From Alphaproteobacteria bacterium (GTDB taxonomy: Bacteria > Pseudomonadota > Alphaproteobacteria > VGEJ01), in contig VGEJ01000137.1 in NCBI GenBank assembly GCA_016869335.1, forward strand, positions 1 through 6,938: 6,938 nucleotides of DNA, written 5' to 3'. Every line of letters starts with the position of its first letter. Positions within the stretch are counted from its first letter, which is position 1. The notes under the pieces are model-generated. The model saw only the letters and a list, made by a program, of their open reading frames with translations. It was not told the origin of the DNA and searched no databases. Both the position numbers and the translations under genes were made by a program. This document shows positions 1 through 6,256 of this stretch, in pieces.

Positions 1-5
1 TCGCC

Positions 6-1334
6 TCATTCCGGGTGCGGGCGGCCGACGACCGCACATTCGAGAACGTCGGGATGCGTAAGTAGCACTTCCTCGATCTCGCGCGGGTAGATGTTGCTGC
101 CGCCGGAGATGATCATATCTTTGGAGCGGTCCTTGAGGGTCAGGTAGCCATCGGCATCAAAGGCGCCGACGTCGCCGGTGTGCAGCCAGCCGTCCGCCAG
201 CGCCCGTGCCGTCGCTTCCTCGTTGCGCCAGTAGCCCTCCATCACCACGTCGCCGCGCACCAGGACCTCACCGGTCTCACCCGTCGGCAGATCGCGATCC
301 TCGGAGTCGACGACACGTACCTCGACACAGCTCTGGGCATGCCCAACCGATGCCAGCCGCTCCTCATGGCGAGGATGCGCCGTGTCGACGTGGTCGGCAC
401 GCGACAGCACGGTGATCGTCATGGGGCTCTCACCCTGGCCGTAGGCCTGCACGAGCTTAGGTCCGAAGCGTTGCAGGGCGCGCTTGGCATCGGCGACGTA
501 CATCGGGCCGCCGCCATAGAGAATGCCCTTGAGATTGCTCGTGTCGGCATCCGATGGATATTCGACGAAGCGCTTGACCATCGTCGGCGCCGCGAAGAAA
601 GCTACTTCCGGGTGACGTCCGATCAGCCGGTAAAGTTCCTCCGGTTCGAAGCCGCCGGATTCCGGTATCGCCTGGCGTGCGCCCCGGGCGACGAAAGGCA
701 ATGCCCACAGACCCGCCCCGTGCGAGATCGGTGCGGCGTGCACCACTGTGCCGCGCGGACTGACCTCGTCGATGTCGATAAAGAAGGTCAGCGTCATGAC
801 CATCAGATTGCGGTGCGACAGCATCGCACCCTTGGGACGTCCCGTGGTGCCACTGGTGTAGAACAGCCAGGCAAGATCACGCGGCATCACCGGCACCATG
901 CCGATCGCGTCGGCTGCAGCCATCGCACGCTGCTCGCCGTCGTCGCCCATCAGCACCCGCTCGACGCAGCCGGCATGACCGGCAGCAGCCATGCCCTTTT
1001 CGGCGAGATCATGGCTGACGAACAGGATACGGGCTCCGGAATTTTCGAGAATGAAGGCCAGTTCGCGTTCGTGGAGGCGGTTGTTTACCGGGACCACCGC
1101 AAGACCGGCCCACCAGCACGCGTACTGGAGTTCGAGGTATTGCGGACAATTGCGCATGAACAGGGCCACGCGGTCGCCTGCCGCCAGGCCGAAGCGACCG
1201 GTCAGCGTGGCCGCAAGCCCCGCGGCCCGCCGCGCGAAGGTGGCATAGTCCGCCCACAACGCGTCACCCAGATAGAGGGCGGGCCACTCGCCGTGACTCC
1301 GGCCGGCGCGCAGGAGGTAGTTCGCGAGGTTCAT
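6..1334 (-). CDS. AMP-dependent acyl-CoA synthetase/ligase, C-terminus cut by an in-frame TGA
   Basis: Class I adenylate-forming enzyme, expected to activate a carboxylic acid to its acyl-CoA in the cytoplasm. Start chosen at the ATG at 1334 (protein begins MNLANYLLRAG), 11 nt after AAGGAG at 1346-1351; an in-frame ATG 12 codons upstream is less likely. Visible motifs: P-loop YTSGTTGRPKG at residues 159-169, YGQGE at 298-302, TGD with the ATP-ribose Asp at 386-388, KDRSKDMIISGGSNIYP hinge region at 401-417. The frame stops at residue 442 after VVGRPHPE, although the family is usually about 500-550 residues. The terminator is TGA followed by GGC GA, where relatives read PEWGE, so it looks like TGG changed to TGA. 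The missing tail would hold the A10 lysine needed for adenylation. Last gene seen in the operon, 25 nt after the TetR gene. Substrate unknown. Either a nonsense pseudogene or a sequencing error; the family call is firm. Confidence 0.9.
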   Translation of the reverse strand: MNLANYLLRAGRSHGEWPALYLGDALWADYATFARRAAGLAATLTGRFGLAAGDRVALFMRNCPQYLELQYACWWAGLAVVPVNNRLHERELAFILENSGARILFVSHDLAEKGMAAAGHAGCVERVLMGDDGEQRAMAAADAIGMVPVMPRDLAWLFYTSGTTGRPKGAMLSHRNLMVMTLTFFIDIDEVSPRGTVVHAAPISHGAGLWALPFVARGARQAIPESGGFEPEELYRLIGRHPEVAFFAAPTMVKRFVEYPSDADTSNLKGILYGGGPMYVADAKRALQRFGPKLVQAYGQGESPMTITVLSRADHVDTAHPRHEERLASVGHAQSCVEVRVVDSEDRDLPTGETGEVLVRGDVVMEGYWRNEEATARALADGWLHTGDVGAFDADGYLTLKDRSKDMIISGGSNIYPREIEEVLLTHPDVLECAVVGRPHPE

Positions 1335-1359
1335 GCGACAGCCTTCTCCTTGGAACGGA

Positions 1360-2049
1360 TCAACCGGCAACGCGATCGCGGATGCGGCTCACACCCGCCG
1401 GGGCCGTGCCACGAATGGCCGCGACAAGCCAGGCTATGAGTCGCGCGACGTGGCCGTCCGCATCGCCGTCGGCGAGCGTGCGCCCCGCAAGACGTTCGAG
1501 GTGGTCGCGGTTAGCGATGGCGAACGCCAGAGCACCGACCGAGAAGTGGTAGGCCCACAGCACGTCGTCCCGGGAGCGGTCCGGTAGCGCCTGGGCCATC
1601 GCCTCCATGAACTCACGCGCCATACCATCGAAATGCGCAACCATCAGCGGTAACACGCGCTCACGATCGCCGAAATTGACGACATCGTTGACCATTCGCG
1701 CGAAGTCGACCCCGCCGCGTTCCGGGTCGTGACTCGCATGGACCAGTGGTGCGACCAGCGTCTCGAGGATTTCGTCGAGCGCCGGCGGCCGGCCCACGGC
1801 CCGTTTGCGCATGGCCTCCAGCCGCACCCGGCGCTCGGCGTTGATCCGCCCCATACGGCGCTCGAATATCGCCGCGTAGAGCCCTTCCTTCGAGCCGAAA
1901 TGATAGGGGAGCAGGCCGAGTTGTACCCCCGCCTCCTCGGCGATCGCCCGCAGCGACACACCATAGTATCCGCGGCGAGCGAACAGATGCTCGGCCGCGT
2001 CGAGGATGCGGTCACGTGTGGCAACGGCGGCTATACGTCCGCTACTCAC
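1360..2049 (-). CDS. TetR/AcrR-family transcriptional regulator
   Basis: Predicted DNA-binding repressor of 229 residues, a usual TetR length. The N-terminal helix-turn-helix domain spans about residues 11-58: RDRILDAAEHLFARRGYYG, then SLRAIAEEAGVQLGLLPYHF and the typical GSKEGLYAAIFERR. The remainder is a helical ligand-binding/dimerisation region; its ligand is unknown. The start is the GTG at 2049, which overlaps the TGA of the upstream cupin gene (GTGA, 4 nt). No purine-rich ribosome site precedes it, so translational coupling to the cupin gene is likely. Because it lies fifth in the operon rather than beside the promoter, any autoregulation would act through the two palindromes in 5958-6021; this is inference. 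It probably senses a pathway substrate or CoA thioester. Family call firm, target and ligand not. Confidence 0.93.
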   Translation of the reverse strand: MSSGRIAAVATRDRILDAAEHLFARRGYYGVSLRAIAEEAGVQLGLLPYHFGSKEGLYAAIFERRMGRINAERRVRLEAMRKRAVGRPPALDEILETLVAPLVHASHDPERGGVDFARMVNDVVNFGDRERVLPLMVAHFDGMAREFMEAMAQALPDRSRDDVLWAYHFSVGALAFAIANRDHLERLAGRTLADGDADGHVARLIAWLVAAIRGTAPAGVSRIRDRVAG

Positions 2050-2576
2050 CGCATCGGCTCGGCGTCGATCAGCACACCGAGCAGGACGCAAGGCTTGTCC
2101 GAGCGGTTGGCCCAGGAATGGTTCGTGCCGCGCTGGATGAAGACGTCGCCGGCCCTGAGCAGTGTCTCGCCGGTATCGACGATCGCCCAGATCTCGCCGG
2201 AGATGATGTAGATGCAGTCGACCGTCGACGTGATATGCTGCATCGGATCCTTGCCGGCATCGGTCTGGGCGTGTCCGGCACCGATCGACGAGAAGGCCTC
2301 GCGGAGATCCGTCTTGCCGCGCCATTCCTTGTCGGGCGGGAACTCGACGACGCGGAAGATGGTGCCGGCCGGCGGCGGTTCCAGCGCCACCGGCCGCGCC
2401 GCCGCGTCAAGCGCACCGGTATTGGAGGCCTTGGGTCCCGTCGTCTCCCACAGGTCGGTCAGCGCGACGCCTATGCCCTTCATGACCTGGACGTTCGGCG
2501 CCGGGCCGTCGAACAGGATGTACGAACGTCGCTTGTCGTCGGTCGCCGTAACGACGCGGCGGATCGGCGTTGGCAT
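2046..2576 (-). CDS. Small single-domain cupin protein
   Basis: A 176-residue protein with a C-terminal cupin barrel (about residues 98-170); function unassigned. Start ATG at 2576 has a clear ribosome site AAGGGGAG (2585-2592) 8 nt upstream. Cupin motif 1 is unusual: HITSTVDCIYIISG (114-127) keeps the first His (H114) but has T116 and D120 where classical cupins have the second His and the Glu. Motif 2 matches well: G143, G150, H153 and N157 in GDVFIQRGTNHSWAN, with Arg in place of the usual Pro. The HxTxTxD form is, from memory, a recurring trait of a cupin subfamily found beside catabolic genes, so it is probably not damage. Follows the MBL gene by 20 nt and overlaps the TetR gene by 4 nt. 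It may be an isomerase, decarboxylase or sensor-like accessory protein; nothing here decides between these. Confidence 0.92.
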   Translation of the reverse strand: MPTPIRRVVTATDDKRRSYILFDGPAPNVQVMKGIGVALTDLWETTGPKASNTGALDAAARPVALEPPPAGTIFRVVEFPPDKEWRGKTDLREAFSSIGAGHAQTDAGKDPMQHITSTVDCIYIISGEIWAIVDTGETLLRAGDVFIQRGTNHSWANRSDKPCVLLGVLIDAEPMR

Positions 2577-2596
2577 GAATGAGGCTCCCCTTGCGG

Positions 2597-3571
2597 CTAG
2601 CGCGCGCCGGCCCGGCGCGCCTCCAGCACCTTCCAGAACTCGGCCATCTGGGCAAATACGGGCATGACTTCCGGCGGGTGCCTCTCGCCGCGGAATTCGC
2701 GGTAGAGCGCCGCGACATTCCGGTAGAGCCGTTCCGCGTCGCCCCAGGTCGAATAGTCGTCGAGGGAGATGTCGCAGGTCGCATCCCATTCGGACATGCC
2801 GGCGTCAAAACGTTTGCGCGTCTCACGCTCGATATAGTCGAGGTAGCCCTTGAACTCGCACACGCGCTCCTTGTCGACGATCGGGCCATGGCCGGGCACG
2901 ATGACGTCGACGTCGAGGCCGAGAATCCAGTCGCAGGCGCGTTGCCAGTTGGCGATCGGCCCCTCCCAGGTGACGGGATGACCGTCGACGAACAGCAGAT
3001 CGCCGGTGAACAGGACGCGCTCGCGCGGCAGCCAGACCATGCTGTCGCCGCGGGTGTGCGCCGGGCCGAAATTCTTCACCTCGACCTGCCGGGCACCGAC
3101 GTTCAGCGTGATCTCGTTGTCGAACACCGTCGTCGGTGGCGTCAGCTCGGTGCCGCGGAAGTCGAACGGGTCGAAGCAGTGGGTGATGAAGTAGCCCAGC
3201 GTGCCCATGCCGGGCGCCTTCGCCATCAACTCCACCAGGGTTTCCGGCAGAAAGTAGTCGAATTCCTCGGCGATGCCACGCGAGCCGATGATTTCGGCCC
3301 CGCGAACGCGCTGGTTCCCCCAGACGTGATCGGCGTTGGCGTGCGTGTTGAAGAACTTGTCGATGCGCTGCGCCGCGGGCGTCGCCCGCCGCATCGCTAC
3401 TAGCATTTCGTCGGTCAATTTCAGGTCGAACAGGGTATCGACAAGCAACGACTGGTCACCGTCGACGACGAGCCCGGCATTGCTCCAGCCCCAGCTGCCA
3501 TCGGGCAGGAGGTAGGCCCACAGGCCATCGCCGATTTCGTGCAGATCCTTCTCGTACTGCCAGCGAGCCAT
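2597..3571 (-). CDS. MBL-fold (metallo-beta-lactamase superfamily) hydrolase, HxNxDH variant
   Basis: A 324-residue cytoplasmic-looking hydrolase (no signal peptide) with the binuclear-metal fold. Start ATG at 3571 is 7 nt after GGGGGAGG (3579-3586); an in-frame ATG at 3658 would overlap the FAH gene and lacks support. Motif positions: THANADHVWGN at 76-86 supplies H77, D81 and H82; further ligands are H172 (PAHTRGD), D191 (FTGDLLF) and H228 (VPGHGP). The second His of the canonical HxHxDH is Asn (N79). The C-terminal region, about 235-324, is helical and follows the last metal ligand. Superfamily members of this type hydrolyse esters, thioesters or lactones; a ring-opened or CoA-linked pathway intermediate is plausible but not shown. 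Sits 34 nt after the FAH gene and 20 nt before the cupin gene. Fold and hydrolase class are firm, substrate unknown. Confidence 0.94.
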   Translation of the reverse strand: MARWQYEKDLHEIGDGLWAYLLPDGSWGWSNAGLVVDGDQSLLVDTLFDLKLTDEMLVAMRRATPAAQRIDKFFNTHANADHVWGNQRVRGAEIIGSRGIAEEFDYFLPETLVELMAKAPGMGTLGYFITHCFDPFDFRGTELTPPTTVFDNEITLNVGARQVEVKNFGPAHTRGDSMVWLPRERVLFTGDLLFVDGHPVTWEGPIANWQRACDWILGLDVDVIVPGHGPIVDKERVCEFKGYLDYIERETRKRFDAGMSEWDATCDISLDDYSTWGDAERLYRNVAALYREFRGERHPPEVMPVFAQMAEFWKVLEARRAGAR

Positions 3572-3605
3572 GCGGCATCCTCCCCCGGTCGTGCACCCGC
3601 GCCCG

Positions 3606-4592
3606 TCAGCCCTTGCGGGGCGGGTCCTTGCGAACGATGCGGTTACGCAGCACGCCAATACCGGTGACCTCCAGCTCGATCAGGTCGTTCGGCTCGAGGA
3701 AGATGCCGTGCTCCAGTCCACAGCCGAGACCGACCGTGCCGGAACCAAAGAATTCGCCCGGGTAGACACGCTCCGACCGCGAGGTGTGGGCGATACACTG
3801 CTCGAAGGTCCAGTGCATCTTTCCCGACTTGCCACGCGAGCGCTCCCTGCCGTTGATGCGGACGATCATTTCCTGCCTGTAGGGATCGAATGCATCGGCG
3901 GTAACGATGCAGGGGCCGATAATGTTGCCGGTCTCGAAGTCCTTGCCCTTGCCCGGACCGAAGCCGGCCGGCATCTCGTACGCCTGGGTGTCGCGCGCGC
4001 TCATGTCGTTGTAGATCGAATAGCCGAAGATCAGTCCCTTCGCTTCCTCGAGCGTTAAGTCCTTGCCGGACTTGCCGAGAAAGCAGCCGAACTCCATCTC
4101 GTAATCCATGCGGTTCGAGAACCACGGCCAGAGCGTGTCCTCGTCGGTGCCGATGACGCCGAAGCGGGACGGCTTGTAGTAGAGCGGCTGCTCGTACCAG
4201 ATCTTCGGCGGCACGAAGAGGTCCTCACGCTGGTAGCGCGCCAGTGCCGCTACCGGATCGGGTTCGGCCGCGGCACGCGTCTTACGCAGCATGGCGAACG
4301 AATTGAGCAGGTGCTCCTCGAAGCAGAGAAAGTCGCGTACCTGCGGCGGGTTGGGCACGGGCGTCAGCAGCTTGACGTCCTTCAGCGCCACCTCGTGATC
4401 GCCGCCGGCCTTGGCAGCGAGTGTCTTCGCCTTGTCCCAGGCGCGCTCACCGCCCTCGATGAGGGCAAGCACACTGGCAAACGCCGCCTCGCCGCCACCG
4501 GCTGCCCGCAGATCGAGGACGCGATCGTCCGCCTTGCCGACCAGAGCACCGGCCTTCTGCGTCCCGCTATGGACGTAGGTTACGAGCTTCAT
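3606..4592 (-). CDS. Fumarylacetoacetate hydrolase (FAH) family protein
   Basis: A 328-residue member of the FAH superfamily, whose enzymes hydrolyse, decarboxylate, isomerise or hydrate keto and diketo acids using Mg2+ or Mn2+. Start ATG at 4592, a few nt after a GGGGGAA ribosome site. A short N-terminal domain (MKLVTYVHSG..., about 1-80) precedes the catalytic domain. Metal-site motifs are intact: DYEMEFG at 163-169 (E165, E167), YNDMSARD at 194-201 (D196) and GKGKDFETG at 214-222 (K217). H94 in FCLFEEH-like sequence (RDFLCFEEH, 86-94) is a candidate for the catalytic His, and the GSGTVG glycine-rich stretch at 284-289 is typical. Related to, but not clearly, fumarylacetoacetase itself: the length and N-terminus fit the general bacterial FAH family. 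Follows the amidohydrolase gene by 37 nt. The exact reaction cannot be assigned. Confidence 0.93.
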   Translation of the reverse strand: MKLVTYVHSGTQKAGALVGKADDRVLDLRAAGGGEAAFASVLALIEGGERAWDKAKTLAAKAGGDHEVALKDVKLLTPVPNPPQVRDFLCFEEHLLNSFAMLRKTRAAAEPDPVAALARYQREDLFVPPKIWYEQPLYYKPSRFGVIGTDEDTLWPWFSNRMDYEMEFGCFLGKSGKDLTLEEAKGLIFGYSIYNDMSARDTQAYEMPAGFGPGKGKDFETGNIIGPCIVTADAFDPYRQEMIVRINGRERSRGKSGKMHWTFEQCIAHTSRSERVYPGEFFGSGTVGLGCGLEHGIFLEPNDLIELEVTGIGVLRNRIVRKDPPRKG

Positions 4593-4629
4593 GGCATTCC
4601 CCCGTGCGCTGCCTGCGCGATGGCACCGG

Positions 4630-5913
4630 TTACTCGGCCGCGACGCGCAAGGACGCGGCGACCGGCGGTGCCTTGTGGAAGACGCCATCCTTCATGATGG
4701 CATCGAAGCGGTTCCTGTCCTGCAGGATGCGGATGTCCTTCGACGGATCGCCGTCGACCAGCAGCAGATCCGCGAGCGCGCCCTCACGAACGACGCCCAG
4801 CTCGCCTGCATGGCTCATCAGCTCGCCGCCGTGCTGCGTCGCGGCCCTGATCGCCTCGAGCGGCGTGAAACCGTAGAGCTCGACGAAGAACTGCAGGTCG
4901 AGCGCATTGCGGCCGTGCGGCGTGACCTGGAAGCCATAGTCGCCGCCGGGCAGAACGCGGACGCCGCGCCTGTGCAGGTCGCGCATGACGGCGCTGACGA
5001 TCTCCAGCTCCGCCTCGACGCGCCGCCGGGCGATGCCTTCGAAGCGGACACCGTACTTTTCCGCTTCGTGGAGACGGGCGTACTGAAGGCCCATCGCCGG
5101 CGCCACGAACACGCGATCCTTCTCGGCTTCCAGCAGGTCCTTCGCCTCCTCGTCGGCGAGCGTCGCGTGGTAGATGACATCGACACCGTTGCGCACGCAG
5201 ATCTTGACCGCGTCCGCCGAGCGCGCATGCGCGGCGACGTGGCGATTGCGCTGGCGGGCGACCTCGCAGACCGCGGCGACTTCGGCGTCGCTCATCACCG
5301 TATCCTCGGCAACTAGCGCACGACTTCCCATGGCAAAGGCCGAAGGAACGATCTTAAACGTATCGACGCCGTCGCGCGCCGCCTTGCGGCAGGCCAGCCG
5401 GAACTCGCCCGGCCCGTTGAGGACGATGGCGTAGCCGTGCTCGCCGATCTCCCGCTCGCCCTGCCCGAGGTCGCCGAACCCGCCCGTCACCGTCATCTGC
5501 TTGGTGCAGGCGAGCAGACGCGGTCCGGGTATGTCGCCGGCGTTGATGGCATCGCGGATGGCGACATCGATGCGCGGTCGCACCGAGGCGCCGCTGAACA
5601 TGCTGGTGAAGCCGTGATCCAGCAACAGGCGGGCATTCTTCGCCGTCTCCAGGACCTGGCGTTCCACCGTCATCGCCGTCAGCGCTTCCAGTGTCGGCGC
5701 ATTGAGGAAGCTGAGATGGGCATGAGCGTCGGTGAGCCCCGGCATCAGCGTCCGGCCGCCACCGTCGATCACCGTGGCGATCCGCCGATCGAGACGCTTC
5801 TTGTGCCGCGCCACGCGGGCGATGCGGTTGCCCTCGACCAGCACGTCGGCGGCAAAGGGCCTGGCGCCCGTCCCGTCGATGACCCGCACGTCCGCGAACA
5901 GCGTCGCGCCCAT
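4630..5913 (-). CDS. Amidohydrolase-superfamily protein, imidazolonepropionase/prolidase-like
   Basis: A 427-residue metal-dependent hydrolase, first gene of the minus-strand operon. Start ATG at 5913 follows GGGAGGG (5918-5924) by 4 nt; an ATG at 5973 would place the start upstream of the predicted promoter -10. The N-terminus (FADVRVIDGTG) and C-terminus (EGALADLLLVDGDP) form the small composite beta domain usual for this superfamily. Active-site residues are all present: H64 and H66 (DAHAHL), K187 (FKIVPS, the position of the carboxylated bridging Lys), H229 (AAHARS), H249 (YHATL) and D325 (GGDYGF). This arrangement fits the two-metal imidazolonepropionase-like/Xaa-Pro dipeptidase-like subgroup, which cleaves amide bonds in cyclic or acylated amino compounds. 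No signal peptide is visible, so it is likely cytoplasmic. It suggests that a nitrogen-containing substrate enters the pathway here; substrate not determinable. Confidence 0.94.
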   Translation of the reverse strand: MGATLFADVRVIDGTGARPFAADVLVEGNRIARVARHKKRLDRRIATVIDGGGRTLMPGLTDAHAHLSFLNAPTLEALTAMTVERQVLETAKNARLLLDHGFTSMFSGASVRPRIDVAIRDAINAGDIPGPRLLACTKQMTVTGGFGDLGQGEREIGEHGYAIVLNGPGEFRLACRKAARDGVDTFKIVPSAFAMGSRALVAEDTVMSDAEVAAVCEVARQRNRHVAAHARSADAVKICVRNGVDVIYHATLADEEAKDLLEAEKDRVFVAPAMGLQYARLHEAEKYGVRFEGIARRRVEAELEIVSAVMRDLHRRGVRVLPGGDYGFQVTPHGRNALDLQFFVELYGFTPLEAIRAATQHGGELMSHAGELGVVREGALADLLLVDGDPSKDIRILQDRNRFDAIMKDGVFHKAPPVAASLRVAAE

Positions 5914-5956
5914 CGCACCCTCCCGTGATGCTCGCTGAAACGGCGTGTTTCGACGT

Positions 5957-5986
5957 ATTGAACGTTCGTACAATGCACGCTGTCAA
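5957..5986 (-). promoter_or_regulatory. Sigma70-like promoter of the minus-strand operon
   Basis: Read on the minus strand, a consensus -35 hexamer TTGACA (5986-5981) is followed after 18 bp by TTCAAT (5962-5957), a 4/6 match to TATAAT. Transcription would begin near 5950, leaving a leader of roughly 37 nt before the amidohydrolase ATG at 5913, which is a normal distance. Operator copy 1 covers most of the spacer and part of the -10, the expected position for a repressor that blocks RNA polymerase. Confidence 0.6.
5958..5973. promoter_or_regulatory. TetR-type operator, copy 1
   Basis: TTGAACGTTCGTACAA is an imperfect palindrome in which 6 of 8 half-site positions pair (TTG-ACG against CGT-CAA). 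It overlaps the predicted spacer and -10 of the minus-strand promoter. It shares the 13-mer TATTGAACGTTCG with copy 2, and its size and symmetry fit a TetR-family dimer. Assignment to the TetR protein encoded in this operon is inference. Confidence 0.6.
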
Positions 5987-6005
5987 TGTCGCCGCCCGAC
6001 GCCTA

Positions 6006-6021
6006 TTGAACGTTCGATCAA
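6006..6021. promoter_or_regulatory. TetR-type operator, copy 2
   Basis: TTGAACGTTCGATCAA is the second copy, again pairing at 6 of 8 half-site positions (TTGA-CG against CG-TCAA). It lies 48 bp from copy 1, measured start to start, in the same orientation. It is upstream of the minus-strand -35 and is the copy nearer the BKACE gene, so it could control the plus-strand promoter or help repression cooperatively. Confidence 0.6.
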
Positions 6022-6215
6022 ATCTTTACTCGGGTTGGGGCCATGGCTACTGTGCCGCTCGGTAGCTGGCCGGCAGGACGCGCCACGAACGAAGCTATGG
6101 TGCGCCCCACGCCGGTCTGCGACGATGCATGTAAACGTACGCGCGGGTGTCGCGTCCGGGACTTGGATCGGGCGTCCTGACTGCGGCGCGGCAACAGGCG
6201 ACGGGCCCGCAGGTA

Positions 6216-6232
6216 CGACGGAGCCGCCGTCG
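6216..6232 (+). other. Small hairpin in the BKACE leader
   Basis: CGACGG and CCGTCG form a perfect 6-bp stem around a 5-nt loop (AGCCG). No T-tract follows, so it is not an intrinsic terminator. It ends 24 nt before the BKACE start codon, just ahead of the ribosome site at 6246-6252. It could influence translation or mRNA stability, or be chance in G/C-rich DNA. Confidence 0.3.
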
Positions 6233-6256
6233 GCCACTGCGAATGAGGGGAGAAAC

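Larger units (their letters stand above)
5914..6256. promoter_or_regulatory. Divergent intergenic control region
   Basis: This 343-bp gap separates the divergently transcribed amidohydrolase operon and BKACE gene. It holds two 16-bp operator-like palindromes (5958-5973 and 6006-6021), one convincing minus-strand promoter and a short hairpin (6216-6232). Around the operators the sequence is visibly more A/T-rich than the flanking coding DNA. From about 6035 to 6215 I see no credible gene, terminator or RNA. For the plus-strand gene only weak -10 candidates are visible near the distal operator (TCAAAT at 6018-6023, TTTACT at 6025-6030), with no matching -35, so its promoter and leader length are unresolved. 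Confidence 0.8.

Noticed and set aside
6..8. TGA read as Trp by a variant genetic code
   Set aside because: TGA ends other genes here (FAH, cupin, TetR) at sensible points and Trp is encoded by TGG throughout, so the standard code applies.
180..1439. A 419-codon plus-strand open frame opposite the acyl-CoA synthetase
   Set aside because: It is antisense to a gene with clear motifs, its translation has no recognisable domain, and such long antisense frames are normal in G/C-rich coding DNA.
2519..2529. Eleven-base match (TGTACGAACGT) to half of operator copy 1, inside the cupin gene
   Set aside because: The second half-site is not matched, and it is ordinary coding sequence within a conserved part of the protein.
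2579..3403. A 274-codon plus-strand frame opposite the MBL hydrolase
   Set aside because: Antisense shadow of a well-supported gene; no family features or ribosome site.
4591..5316. A 241-codon plus-strand frame opposite the amidohydrolase
   Set aside because: Antisense to a gene with all active-site residues intact; the translation resembles no known family.
6043..6180. Possible 45-residue leader peptide upstream of BKACE (starts MATVPLGSWP)
   Set aside because: No proper ribosome site (GGGG is only about 2 nt from the ATG), no homology recognised, and no regulatory codon run; likely chance.
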